From Heloderma charlesbogerti (taxonomy: Eukaryota; Chordata; Lepidosauria; Squamata; Helodermatidae): a stretch of 64,000 nt of DNA. Below the pieces are notes generated by a model. It worked only from the letters and a program-made list of their open reading frames with translations. It was not told the DNA's origin and searched no databases. A program made the position numbers and the translations under genes. Positions 10,920-21,892 of this stretch are shown piece by piece. Position 1 is the first letter of the stretch. Each line of letters starts with the position of its first letter. The stretch is taken from the NCBI GenBank assembly GCA_026122225.1, contig JANEZZ010001470.1:558001-622000 (forward strand). The letters are read 5' to 3'.

Positions 10920-11713
10920 ATATATAATCCTTGATCTGATCATATTGATCAGATATAGGTGATATCAAGACACTTAGAGGCAATGACTCAGCCACTTCGT
11001 AAGGCTGATGATGCAATAGTATTTCAAAAGTACGAATATGAAGAAGTGATTCTGTGGGTGTGATTTTTAGCAGTTCATCTGTCTTCTTGGCAAAGAAGAT
11101 AAGAAACCCTTCACAGTTCTCTGCAGAAAAGTTCATAGACAAGCTGAGGCATTTTGGATGCAGCATGATAGGGGGAAAGAGATGGAAATGAAATCTCAAG
11201 GGTGCACACACACACACACACAAAGATGTTATTGATCCAATGCCTTTTGAAACACACTTCTTCCGGGGCCCTGAAAAAACACGCCACTGTGTTTTCTGAT
11301 GTGCTCTGCAACCAAACGCAAACATTCAGAGCATGCCCGAGAACACAGCGCTCTGGGCGATAGGCCGTCTACATGCCCATTTCCTGCGTAAACTCACTGA
11401 AGAGTCACAGATCAGCATTTCAACATCTTAGCTGCCTTTTGTCCCACTTACATCCTAGCTGCTGTTAAAAAATGGCAGGTTCCACACTGAGGACATGGTG
11501 AAAGCTCAGCAAGAAAAAAGGAGTTGGGGTTTCCTCTACAAGCTGACAATATCTATCAGTGCAAGTTTCATCAGTTAAATAGATTATCTTGATTTGTTCT
11601 AGTCTGGGTTCTGGCACAGCCTTGAACACCCTGGTAGATGACCTACGCTGGGAACTGGAGAGTGTCCTGTTGGTTTTTCTAGGCTTCTCAGTAGCATTGA
11701 TATCTTCAGTCAT
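10920..11713 (-). pseudogene. Unrecognised coding-like stretch, possibly a decayed retrocopy
   Basis: Minus-strand frames at 11713-11465 (starting MTEDINATEKPRKTNR) and 11325-10920 show peptide-like composition, for example TDELLKITPTESLLHIRTFE and RAPEEVCFKRHWINN. The best-looking segments fall in different frames, so at least two frameshifts would be needed. A CA microsatellite at 11207-11222 interrupts the middle. I cannot assign a protein family. It could be a processed pseudogene, a decayed transposon ORF, or chance. Confidence 0.25.
11207..11222. repeat. CA microsatellite
   Basis: Perfect short run of CA dinucleotides. It generates the spurious VCVCVC peptides in overlapping frames. 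Confidence 0.9.
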
Positions 11714-11780
11714 TGTATCCTTCTGGACTATCTGACAGGCATGGGGCTGGGAGGCACCATTTTGTGTTGCTTCTAGTCCT

Positions 11781-12160
11781 ACTTGGCAAGTTGGTCTGAG
11801 AAGGTGGTGCTGAGGGAGTATTGTTCAAACCCTTGGCTAGTAGCTCGCGGGGTTCTACAGGGTTCTGTCTTCCCCCTGACGTTATTTAACATCTACATCA
11901 GGGGTGGGGGACTTGTGATCATCTGGACGTTCTTGGACTATAACTCCCATCATCTCTGGTCACAGGCCATGCTGGCTGGGCTGATGGAAATTGGAGTCCA
12001 ACAATATCTGGAGGGCCACCAGTTCCCCACCCTTAATCTACATGACACCATTGTTCGATATCATCTAGGGATTTGGGGTTGGGCACCATTAATATGCTGA
12101 TGACACCAAACTCTTCTCTCTCCTTTCCATCTGAGGGCCAATTTACAATGAAGTCAAATG
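11781..12160 (+). mobile_element. L2 LINE fragment, reverse transcriptase, with MITE inside
   Basis: The translation contains NPWLVARGVLQGSVFPLTLF, the L2-type motif B region of reverse transcriptase (GVxQGSxLxPxLFNIY). Past the inserted MITE, LINE sequence resumes toward a CTGATGACACCAAACTCTTC block equivalent to ADDTKL. Frame breaks show it is inactive. Confidence 0.7.
11899..12035. mobile_element. Short hAT-like palindromic MITE with 8-bp duplication
   Basis: A 137-bp palindromic element of the CAGGGGTGGG...CCCACCCTTA type with internal GGACTATAACTCCCATCATC. ATCTACAT occurs immediately before (11891-11898) and after (12036-12043), a perfect 8-bp target duplication as expected of hAT transposition. 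It interrupts the L2 reverse transcriptase fragment just after the codons for LFNIY. Confidence 0.85.
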
Positions 12161-12389
12161 CACCTTTACATCTAATGCACACAGTCTTTTTAAAATGCAA
12201 ATTGCATTAGCTGGCTGGGGGATATTAATGGGATCAAAGCAGGCAGAGATGGAATTTAACTTTTTCCTCCCCCTCTGCGGTCCAGAAGAAAATCCCTCCT
12301 CTGAAGCTAGCATTTGAATTGGGAGGAAATTCCCCATTGCCTTCTTGATCCACTGCCTAAGTGCAGTGTTGGACTGAGGGAGGAATACC

Positions 12390-12720
12390 ACGATGGTTCT
12401 CAATCCAGGTGGTGACTATGCCCAGAGTGCCTTTGTGTGCCTTGGACTGATGTGTCAGCTCCACCCTTTCCTGGAAAAGCAGATCTGGCCAATGACACAC
12501 ATGCTTTGGTCACAACCAGATTACGTTACTGCAATACATTCCACTGACCTACAGCTCCAAGTACGGCTGCCTCCGAAAAGTCTTTGGAAACATCAGCTGT
12601 TGCAAAATGCAGCCATCAAAGTGTGGCCTGGGGCTCAGTCCGTGGAGACATAGCTCCAATACTGTTCAAGCTGCATTGGATCGAGGGCTGCCATTCCACA
12701 AGCAGCAGGCCTCTTCCACA
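12390..12720 (+). mobile_element. L2 LINE fragment, C-terminal part of ORF2
   Basis: Short frames contain SQPDYVTAIHSTDLQLQ and KHQLLQNAA, matching the well-known L2 C-terminal pattern of W-x-QLDYCNA and KLQLVQNAAAR. It is decayed and probably belongs to the same insertion as 11781-12160, with an intervening deletion. Confidence 0.6.
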
Positions 12721-13247
12721 AGTGGACAGTCTTTCCCCAGTATAGCACATGATCCTTGTGTAGGAAAAGAAGATGGAAAATCTAGTGGAGCGCTTCTCAG
12801 ACTGCAACACCTTGTGCCATCTCTCGCCCATGGTTTGCGTGACACCTGCTGGCACCAGATCTTGCACCAGGTCTTTCACAGCATCTCAAGATGCCTGCTT
12901 GGGGAAGTCACCTGCTAGCTCTTGTGCAACCAGTTGCAGAACAGCGCTGCCGGGTTTGTTCCACTGGCATATTTCCGGATCCAGCCCAGTACATTTTGCA
13001 TTATATAAGCTGTTGATGATATTAAATGTTTCCTCTTTTTTTGAGGTCATAACCTGCACCAATATGTGTTGCTAAAGGAACTTTTTGACAGCTGTTACAC
13101 TCTACTTTATGTATGTTTTTCGTACCTGCATCAATCAAGGAACAGCGCTTAGGAAGCAAAGGTACTGTATGCATGTTCGAGCCTTACTGAAGTCAGTGGA
13201 ATTTAATGGTACTGCTAAGCACTTAGTAGAATTGGCCTCAGTGAGAC
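12721..13247. other. No recognisable feature
   Basis: May include further decayed L2, but no motif is clear enough to claim. Only overlapping short frames are visible. Confidence 0.35.
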
Positions 13248-13360
13248 TTACAGTGCAATCCTGAGGAGGAGGAGGAGGAGGAGGAGGTTTACTCAGAAGT
13301 AAGTCCTATTGCACTCAATAGCACTTATGCCCAGGTAAGAGAGTATGGGATTGCAGTTTT
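13248..13360. repeat. Small palindromic MITE with GAG tract
   Basis: Shares GTGCAATCC, TTTACTCAGAAGTAAGTCC and GGATTGCAG-type ends with the fragments near 3583-4435. A GAG trinucleotide tract at 13265-13288 has expanded inside it. Confidence 0.6.
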
Positions 13361-14224
13361 AATCAAGTTTATCCAACATATGCAAAAGCACTTTCACAAT
13401 TTTGGGATGCTGGCCTAAGCATAGTTGAGAACAGCAACTCTGGGGAAATAATGTGTAAAAACAAGTGCTCTATATATTCACCAACTGTCATTTCACATCC
13501 CCAGTGTCCATGCAAATTATATGCAAATAATGTCAGTAATCTGAATATGCAAAATAACCTTACCATTGGTGCTTATTAAATTGCCCACTACAGCTTTAAT
13601 GTGATGTTTTGAATAATTTAGATCATTACCTTTTCCCTAAAATGCTAGGCAGTTTCCCAAATGGATGAGAATTCTATTCTGATAACTATGGCAACATGTC
13701 CAAATGTCATTGTTCAGTAGTATATTTGCATGTATTTATGCTTAAACAGAACCAAGCATGAAGTGCACAGTGTCTCCTGCTTTTCTGTTCTTTCTTAATT
13801 TTTTTTTAAAAAAATTTGCAGATAATATAGGTGCACACACAGCATGAATTCTTACATTCAAATCTCATCAGGATAATTGGCCAGGATGTCCCCTATTTGC
13901 CTGTCAAATAGAACATTGTAATTTTAATTTATTTACTCAGCATACAGTCTTCCAGATCCGATTAATTCGATGGCTATTAATAAATGACAGGAATTAATTA
14001 AACTCTTATGTAACTGTGCTTGATAGTGATCATAATTAAACCAAATGGGCTCATCATTATGATGGGGATGATTTCTACAAATTGCAAATATCAGTTCTCA
14101 GGTATGCTGCAGTCAGAATCCAATGAGAGTGATCGCTGATGATTTCAGAGACATCTTTAGCGTTATTCAAGATGGGCTCCTCTTCCTAGTCATTTGCTAA
14201 GTTCCACTGAGGAGTCCTACACTT
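13361..14224. other. AT-rich block, candidate conserved noncoding sequence
   Basis: Free of any repeat that I recognise and dense in transcription-factor-like words: two POU octamer-like ATGCAAAT sites close together (about 13513-13530), TAATTA/AATTAATTAA homeodomain-type clusters and a TGACAG near 13985-14005. There are no substantial frames. Regulatory function is an inference from composition only. Confidence 0.3.
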
Positions 14225-14265
14225 CAGAGCTTACTTCAGAGTAGACATGCACAGGATTGCACTAT
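14225..14265. repeat. MITE fragment
   Basis: CAGAGTAGACATGCACAGGA followed by TTGCACTATA resembles the end of the small palindromic MITE family seen at 13248-13360. Confidence 0.4.
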
Positions 14266-14486
14266 AAAAGCCCCTCTGCTTAGTTGCACCACAGTAAGAG
14301 TACTGCTGTTTTGCCAGATGTGTGGGCATATGCCTGAGAAGAACCCTCACACACAAATCTGGCAGCAAGGAGAGATCCCCACTGAGACCTAGTGCCTTGC
14401 CAGTCCCCACCCCACCCCCATGTAAATTCACAACTGATCTGGAATTAGATGTAAAAACAGCCAAGTTAATCACTTACACACTTAGC

Positions 14487-14618
14487 CAGGATGGTGTTCC
14501 CCACCCGTTGGTACATGTGGCCCCCAGATGTTGGCAGACCACCATCATAGCCAATGATGAGTGATGATAGGAGTTGCAGTCCATCAACATCTGGAGGGCC
14601 ACACATTCCCCACACCTG
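14487..14618. repeat. Short hAT-like palindromic MITE
   Basis: Same family as 11899-12035. The left arm has GGCCCCCAGATGTTGG and the right arm CCATCAACATCTGGAGGGCC, ending CCCACACCTG. No clear target duplication. Confidence 0.65.
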
Positions 14619-14671
14619 ATATTCCAGCCAGTGGAATATGAACCCTGGGTTCAGCATGTTGGATAGCATCT

Positions 14672-14748
14672 TTAGAGTTCTGACTGAAACCCAGATCAGA
14701 TTCACAGCACCAATGACATTGGAGTCACCAGCCTCCCCTGGTTTTAGC
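14672..14748. repeat. Half copy of a second palindromic MITE family
   Basis: GTTCTGACTGAAACCC, CCAATGACATTGGAGTCACC and AGCCTCCCCTGG match the right half of the complete element at 62394-62569. Confidence 0.55.
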
Positions 14749-14938
14749 TCTAAACAGCTGTGGACAATATTGGCTATCTATGAGCATACCTTAAAGACTC
14801 TGATTTTTGGTCTTCTTCTTAACAGCTGATGCCATATCAGCTGCTCTTTTACAAATCTTCTATACTGGAACTGTAATAATAACATATGTATAAATATATA
14901 TGTATATAACTATGAACAATTTACTTTGGCTATCTCAA

Positions 14939-15250
14939 GGCTCAGTATATGAAGCTGTCTTTTACTAAGTCAGAACTGGTATGGTGGACAACCTCTGGAT
15001 CTCCAGATGTTGTTGGACCCTAAACCCCATCAGCTCTAGCCAGTAGGGCCAACGGTCAGGGATGATGGGAGCTGTAGTTCAGCAACATCTGAAGGGCAAC
15101 CAGTTGCCCACCCCTGGAATACTATTACTGTTTATAGCTCTTAAGGGTGTAAGGCAAATTATTTTTTCTCGGTCCAGCTACCTGAGGTCCTTTTAAATGG
15201 AAATATGAGGGATTGAACCTGTAGGCAAACCACCTGCTCTACCCTCCCAC
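14939..15250 (-). repeat. tRNA-derived SINE, reverse, with inserted MITE
   Basis: Outer parts (CTCAGTATATGAAGCTGTCT on the left; GATTGAACCTGTAGG and CACCTGCTCTACC on the right) match the reverse complement of the tRNA-headed SINE seen complete at 56633-56835. A palindromic hAT-like MITE occupies about 14976-15116 inside it. Confidence 0.6.
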
Positions 15251-15354
15251 AAATGTATGGTCCTTTATTTGGTCAGGCTATTAGGCATGAGGTCATTTGT
15301 TACATATTAAGGATTTTCTTTTTTATTGAATAAGGCTCACCAATGAACAAGGAA

Positions 15355-15500
15355 GCTAAAAAAAATAAATAAATCAAAGGATCTTGTGGCACCTTAATAT
15401 GAACAAATGTGTTATGACATAATATTTTGTGGACCACAGTCTACTTTAGCAGATGCATGAAATATAACCCTCGGATGGCAGGTATATATTTACATGGCTG
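15355..15500. repeat. Unclassified reptile interspersed repeat
   Basis: Contains TCTTGTGGCACCTTAATATG and GTCTACTTTAGCAGATGCAT, words of a repeat commonly seen in reptile genomes. The family could not be assigned from sequence alone. Confidence 0.4.
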
Positions 15501-15699
15501 TGGGGGCTGGGGGGAGGGATTGTAAACGGTGAGATCAGACAGAACTGAAATGCAGAAAATACAGACAGTACTACCTTCATTACTTTATTAAGCGGTCATT
15601 CACAACACAGCTGTTGGATGATGAATCTCTTGATGAACTGTAGTTCTGCAGTTTTGTGTTAAAATCTGTCTTCAAAGTTTCTTTGTTCAAGAGTAGCCA

Positions 15700-16150
15700 C
15701 CTTAGGGTCATTGACAGAGTAAGATTAAAATCCTAAAAGTACGATATAATAACATAATAAAACCATTTACATACAAAAATATAAAACAATTTTACACAGT
15801 CAACAATAATAAAAAAACAGGACCCATTAAAACCCTGATCATATGCTGTCAAATGCCTGGGAGTAGAGTACCATAGAGGCAAACACACCTGGAGCAGTGC
15901 ATGTTAGCCAATATGGCTTCCCTTGTTACAACGCTGTAGGCCCTCTCCCTTGATGCATGACCCCTGCTATTATCTTCCTAGCCCATGCAGCTGACTTGGC
16001 CTAGAGTAGGCTGCATAGCAGATTTGCTTTAATGAACTGATGGCGTCCGTACCCCCACCCCGCCCCAGGGACAAAGGATAGCAACACCTGAGTGCTGTCC
16101 CAAAGCAATAGCTCTGAGGATTATGCTACTGGGGCATTCTTTTTGCCCAC
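15700..16150 (-). repeat. Probable L2-like LINE 3' region, decayed
   Basis: An A-rich 3' UTR-like stretch (CATAATAAAACCATTTACAT) leads into ATATGCTGTCAAATGCCTGG, a pattern typical of reverse-oriented L2 ends. No frame remains and boundaries are approximate. Confidence 0.45.
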
Positions 16151-16789
16151 CCAAATAAGCATCTGTAGTAGACTGATGGAGAAAGCTATGTCAGCCTAAT
16201 CTGAATAAGAAATGCCATCACCTTCTTATTTCCAGTAAAGATGAAAATGGGGTGCCATTTAAAATATGGTTGTTGGGTTTAGGAAGACTCTTCTGAGACA
16301 GAACAAGACATTCCTGAAAAGTTGAATGGGGAAATGTTGCTTCAAACTGTCATTTGCAATCTTAAAAAGAGAAAGCTGAGAAACCAAACTTTAGGTTTTC
16401 TCAACCTCAAGCATTTGTTCAAAGGCTAATAAAAAACTTTAGTAAGCCAAGAATTCAATAAAAGCACAGCAAGGGAACACTTGACAAGAGAAAGATGTGA
16501 AATCAAGTATATTGGGAAGACAGTTTGAGAGTAAAATATTGAAGGAATACAAATGGTTTCCTATTATAGCTCTTCTGGGATGCCACATTTTGCATATTAG
16601 TAGTGAAAGAAAGTACTGACGCGTAGACCAACAGTTAAATCATTGAAGGTTTTTTTGAGATGTTACTATACTCTTTGTTGCTACATCGACCTCTTTGGTA
16701 ATGCCAAAGTACATGTTTTTCTTCTTTTCAATAGGACAAATGCCTCAAAAGATGTCACCCTTTCTCCCCTGCTGCCGCATATGCTGCTT
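16151..16789. other. No recognisable feature
   Basis: AT-rich unique-looking sequence up to the 5' truncation point of the next CR1 element. Confidence 0.4.
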
Positions 16790-16842
16790 GACTGGAGCAG
16801 CGACTGTCGACCCTCCTGGGAATAAGAGAACACGAAGAGTTC

Positions 16843-17682
16843 TTGGACAGAATGGGGGAACTACAGCAGCAAAGGGCAGACCAGAAGCTTGAAGAGCAAC
16901 AGCAAGATGAGGCAGTGGGAAATGCTGAGGTGAAGAAAAATGGAATAGAGGATACTCCTTGGAAAACGGTGACAGTTAGGAGAAGAAGAACTAGACGCCA
17001 CTCTGCACCAGTGGAAGCAGTGGAGCTGTGGAACCGATTCCAGGTACTTGCAGATGAGACTGGAGGACAGCCTGCGGAGGAAGAACCACAGGGGAACCTG
17101 CATGAGAGTGAGCAAGAGGCTAAAGGTCAGTCAAACAGAGGCGATGAAACCCAGGCCTACAAGAAGAAGAAGAGAAGAGTGGTAGTAGTGGGAGACTCCT
17201 TGCTGCGTGGGATCGAGACCCAAGTATGTCGCGAAGACCCGTGGACTCGCCAGGTATGTTGTCTCCCAGGAGGACAGATTAGAGATGTGACTGAAAGGTT
17301 GCCTGCACTCATAAAGCCCACTGACAGGTATCCCTTTCTTCTCATCCATGTGGGAACAAATGATACTGCCAAGCGGAGCTATGAAGAGATCACGTCAGAC
17401 TTTGAAGCTTTGGGAAGGAAACTCAAGAACTTTGGGGCCCAGATAGTTTTCTCATCCATCCTTCCAGTAGTTAGAAGAGGGATAGAAAGGGAACGAAAAA
17501 TACTCCGGGTGAATGACTGGCTACGAAGGTGGTGCCGACGAGAGAGATTTGGATTCTGGGACCACGGGCTATACTTCCTGGAAGATGGGCTGTTGGCTAG
17601 GGATGGGTTGCACCTCACAAAGGCTGGGAAGAATGTGTTTGGCCACAGCATGAAGAACTTCATCAGGAGGGCTTTAAACTGA
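16843..17682 (+). CDS. CR1 ORF1 protein, SGNH esterase domain (5' truncated)
   Basis: The 279-residue frame opens with a Gln/Glu-rich segment left from the ORF1 coiled-coil region. From about residue 110 comes an SGNH/GDSL hydrolase domain: GDSLLRGIE (nucleophile Ser), HVGTNDT (the Gly/Asn oxyanion blocks) and [10 protein letters not shown] (catalytic Asp-x2-His). CR1-clade ORF1 proteins are known to carry such an esterase after a PHD-like finger, and its role in retrotransposition is not settled. The start used is simply the first ATG. The natural start lay upstream in the missing 5' part. The stop at 17680 precedes the ORF2 ATG by 23 bases, with a frame change between them. Confidence 0.8.
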   Translation: MDRMGELQQQRADQKLEEQQQDEAVGNAEVKKNGIEDTPWKTVTVRRRRTRRHSAPVEAVELWNRFQVLADETGGQPAEEEPQGNLHESEQEAKGQSNRGDETQAYKKKKRRVVVVGDSLLRGIETQVCREDPWTRQVCCLPGGQIRDVTERLPALIKPTDRYPFLLIHVGTNDTAKRSYEEITSDFEALGRKLKNFGAQIVFSSILPVVRRGIERERKILRVNDWLRRWCRRERFGFWDHGLYFLEDGLLARDGLHLTKAGKNVFGHSMKNFIRRALN

Positions 17683-17705
17683 ATCCTACGGGGAAGGGAG
17701 ATGTA

Positions 17706-20582
17706 ATGTTGGGGGTAACAATGGATGTAGGCGCATGCACTGCAATGGAGAGAACAGCTCTGATAGCGCCCAATAATAGTCTTCAGACACATGTAGGAAG
17801 AAAGCCAGACTATGAAGCACATGGTCTTCGATGTCTATATACTAATGCCCAGAGTATGGGAAACAAACAGAACGAACTTGAACTCTTAATACAGGAGGGA
17901 AATTATGACTTGATAGGTATAACTGAGACTTGGTGGGATGACTCTCATGACTGGAATACAGCAGTTGAAGGATATAACTTGTTCAAAAAGAACAGGAGGA
18001 ACAGAAAGGGAGGTGGGGTTGCACTGTATGTGAAAAATACATATTTCTGCACAGAAATACAGGAGGAGGAGCTTGGTAGCCCCATCGAGAGCATCTGGGT
18101 TGAAATAAATGGAGCAAAGAATAAAAGGAACCTGGTGGTCGGAGTCTACTACCGGCCACCCAATCAAGGAGAAGACAAGGATGAAACTTTTGAAAAGCAA
18201 ATAGCCAATGTTTTAAGGAAGCATGATGTAGTACTAATGGGGGACTTCAATTTCCCTGATATTTGTTGGGAGACAAATTCTGCAAAACATGGCCCCTCCA
18301 GGAAATTCCTGACTTGTGTGGCGGATAACTTCCTCCTACAGAAAGTAGAGGAAGGAACAAGAGGATCGGCTATCCTTGACTTGATCCTAACCAACAGAGA
18401 TGACTTAGTGGATAAAGTAGCAGTTACAGGAACTCTGGGGGAAAGCGACCATGTTGTACTTGAGTTCTTGGTTCTAAGGGAAGCAAAAGCTGAGTGTAGT
18501 CAAACGCGTACCCTGGATTTTAGGAAAGCTGATTTTAATAAACTCAGAACAATGATCAGCATGGCAAGCAATGCTAGCGAGAAAAGGAGTCCAAGATGGG
18601 TGGGAACTTTTAAAAAAAGAAATTCTCAAGGCACAATCACAAACAATTCCAACAAGAAGAAAAGGTGGAAGACAACAGAAGAAGCCAATGTGGCTTCACA
18701 AAAAGCTTAGGGATGACCTGAAAACAAAAAAGGACACATATAGGAAGTGGAAAGAAGGCCAAGTAACAAAAGAAGAGTACAGGCAGGTAGCACAGAATTG
18801 CAGGGATGGCGTCAGGAAGGCTAAAGCGGAGAACGAGGTGAGGTTAGCGAGGGATGCTAAAAACAACAAAAAGGCTTTCTTCAGCTACGTGCATAGTAAA
18901 AGGCAGAGGAAAGAAATGGTTGTTCAGCTATTAAATAAGGATGGCAAAATGATAACAGATGACAAAGAAAAGGCAGAGGTGCTCAATTCCTACTTTGGCT
19001 CAGTCTGCTCCCAAAAGAGGGTCTATGACCCCCCTGGCAAAGGCGAAGTACAGGCTGAAGGGGCAGGATTGCAGCTTGAGATCGACAGGCATATGGTCAA
19101 GGAACACCTCATTACTTTGAATGAGTTCAAATCTCCAGGGCCAGATGAACTGCATCCTAGAGTCATAAAGGAACTGGCAGAAGAACTCTCAGAACCGCTG
19201 TCTATTCTCTTTGAGAAATCATGGAGGACGGGGGAAGTGCCAGATGACTGGAGGAGGGCTAACGTTGTCCCTATCTTCAAAAAGGGTAAAAAGGAGGAAC
19301 CTGGGAACTACAGACCAGTCAGTCTGACATCAATCCCTGGGAAAATTCTGGAGCAGATCATAAAGCAATCCATCTGGAAGCACCTTGACAACAATGTGTG
19401 ATTACTCGAAGCCAACATGGATTTGTCAAAAACAAGTCCTGCCAGACAAATCTGATCTCATTTTTTGATCAAGTCACCTCCCTTGTAGACCGTGGGAATG
19501 CTGTAGACATCATATACCTCGACTTCAGCAAAGCTTTGGACAAAGTGCCCCATGATATCCTGATGAGCAAACTAGCTCGAAGTGGGCTAGATGAAACAAC
19601 GATCCAGTGGATCCACAGTTGGCTACAGAATCGGACTCAAAGAGTGCTTATCAATGGGACCTTCTCAAGCTGGGGAGAGGTAACGAGTGGGGTACCGCAG
19701 GGCTCAGTCCTGGGCCCAGTGCTCTTCAACATTTTTATTAATGACTTGGAGGAGGAGTTGCAGGGAATGCTGATCAAATTTGCAGATGACACAAAATTGG
19801 GAGGGATAGCTAATACTTTGGAAGACAGAAACAAAATTCAAAGTGATCTGGATAGACTGGAGTGCTGGGCAGAAAACAACAGAATGGCATTTAATAGGGA
19901 CAAATGCCAAGTTCTGCACCTAGGAAAAAGAAACCAAATGCACAGTTACAAGATGGGGGATACGTGGCTCAACCACACTACGAGCGAGAAGGATCTTGGA
20001 ATTGTTGTCGATCACAAGCTGAATATGAGCCAACAATGTGATGTGGCTGCAAAAAAGGCAAATGCTCTTTTGGGCTGCATTCATAGAAGCATCGCTTCCA
20101 AATCCCGGGAAGTACTAGTTCCCCTCTACTCAGCACTGGTTAGGCCTCATCTGGAGTACTGTGTCCAGTTCTGGGCAGCACACTTTAAGAAGGATGCAGA
20201 CAAGCTGGAGAGGGTTCAAAGGAGGGCAACAAAGATGATCAGGGGACTGGAAACAAAGCCCTATGAAGAGAGACTGAAAGAACTGGGCATGTTTAGCCTT
20301 GAGAAGAGAAGACTGAGGGGAGATATGATAGCACTCTTCAAGTACTTGAAAGGTTGTCACAGAGAAGAAGGCCAGGATCTCTTCTTGATCATCCCAGAGT
20401 GCAGGACACGGAATAATGGGCTCAAGTTACAGGAAGCCAGATTCCGGCTGAACATCAGGAAAAACTTCCTGAGTGTCAGAGCAATACGGCAATGGAACCA
20501 ATTACCTGGGGAGGTGGTAGGCTCTCCCACACTGGAGGCCTTCAAGATGAGGCTGGACAGCCATTTGTCAGGGATGCTCTGA
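17706..20582 (+). pseudogene. CR1 ORF2, endonuclease plus reverse transcriptase, two frameshifts
   Basis: ORF2 would be about 960 residues. The APE-type endonuclease (first about 230 residues) shows [29 protein letters not shown] and GESDHVV, with Asn, Glu, Asp and His catalytic positions present. The reverse transcriptase follows: FKSPGPDELHPRV, FSKALDKVPHDIL, SGVPQGSVLGPVLFNIF and FADDTKLGG with both catalytic Asp residues. Compared with the copy at 27970, 8 bases are missing near 18560 and 2 bases near 19396, each shifting the frame. All domains are otherwise intact, so it is a very recent casualty. Confidence 0.9.
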
Positions 20583-20706
20583 CTTGGATTCCTGCATTGA
20601 GCAGGGGGTTGGACTCGATGGCCTTGTAGGCCCCTTCCAACCCTACTATTCTATGATTCTATGATTCTATATGCTTGGAACTGCCTCCAGGAAACCCTGT
20701 GTGATG

Positions 20707-21830
20707 CTACCTCTCTTACTCAGTTGAAGTAAGTAAGTAGTAGGGTCCCACAAGGATCTATACTGAGACCAGTGCACTTTCCTAAATCATCTGGATTTAG
20801 CAGTGAGCAGTGAAATGGCCAATTTTGCTGATGACGCCAAATTATTTAGGGTGGTTAAAACAAAAAGGGATTGCAAGGAGCTCTAAAGGGATCTCTCCAA
20901 ACTGGGAGAGTGGGCATTACAATGGCAAATGTGGTTCAATGTAAGCAAGTGCAAAGTGATACATGTTGGGGCAAAAATCCCAACTTCCTCTATACACCAA
21001 TGGGATCTGATCAAGCAGTGACTGGCCAAGAAAGAGATCTTGGGGTTGTGGTCAACAGCTTGATGAAAATGTTAACGATGCACTGCTACAAAAAAGCACC
21101 TTCCATGTTAGGCATAACTAGGAAGGGAATCGAAAATAAACCTGGCAAGATCATACTGCTCTTAAAAAAAATAAAAATCTATGGCATGACCACACTTGGA
21201 ATACTGTGTATTGTTCTTGTCACTACACCTCAAAAAGGCTCTTAGGGTTGGAAAAGGTACAGAAAAGGACAACCAGAATGACTAAGCATCTGGAACAAGA
21301 CCCCTATGAGGAAAGGTTACAACATCTGGGACTGTTTAGCTTGGGGGGGGGAAGGAAAGTAAGGGGGGACATGGCAAAGGTGCACAAAATTATGAATGGT
21401 GTGGAGAAAGTGGATAAGGAGACATTTTTCTCCTTCTCTCATAATACTAGAACCCAGAGTCATCCCATGAAGCTGATTGGTGTGAGTTTTCAGGACAGAT
21501 AAAAGGAAAGACTTCTTCACACAGCGTATAGTTGAACTATGGAATCCACTTCCGCAAGACGTAGTGATGGCCACCCATTTGGGATGGCTATGAAAGAGAA
21601 TCGGACAAATTCATGGAGAATAAGGGATCAATTATTACTACTCATGATGGCTATATACTGCCTATGGTATCAGAGGCAGAATGCCTTTATATACCAGTTG
21701 CTGGGAAACATGAGCAGGATGGTGCTATTGCACTCATATTCTACTTGTGGTTGGCCACTGTGTAAACAGAATGCTGGACTAGGTGGATCCTTGGTCTGAT
21801 CCAGCATGGCTCTGCTTATGCTGTGATCTC
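20707..21830 (+). mobile_element. Older CR1/L3-like LINE fragment
   Basis: Decayed LINE: GATGACGCCAAATTATTTAG matches an ADDAKLF active site, followed by LEKVQKRTTRMTKHLEQ and PYEERLQHLGLFSL, the conserved CR1/L3 C-terminal region. The end GGTCTGATCCAGCATGGCTC matches, in reverse, the tails at 35558-35790 and 50825-51050. Many stops. Much more diverged than the CR1 immediately to its left. Confidence 0.75.
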
Positions 21831-21857
21831 TCTCCCCCCCACACACCACTCTGTATT

Positions 21858-21892
21858 TGTGTGTGTGTGTGTGTGAGTGTGTGTGTGTGTGT
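21858..21892. repeat. TG microsatellite
   Basis: Run of TG dinucleotides with a single A interruption. Confidence 0.9.

Larger units (their letters stand above)
16790..20665 (+). mobile_element. CR1 LINE, young, 5' truncated within ORF1
   Basis: Homology to the minus-strand CR1 begins at CTGGAGCAGCGACTGTCGAC, inside ORF1 after the zinc finger, so the 5' UTR and finger are missing. The element runs through the ORF1 esterase, ORF2 endonuclease and reverse transcriptase to the 3' ATTCTATG microsatellite at about 20648. It is almost identical to the CR1 at 27970-30465, implying recent activity. A short ATATGCT on the left (about 16779) recurs as ATATGCT at the right end (20669), a possible small target duplication. 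Confidence 0.9.
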
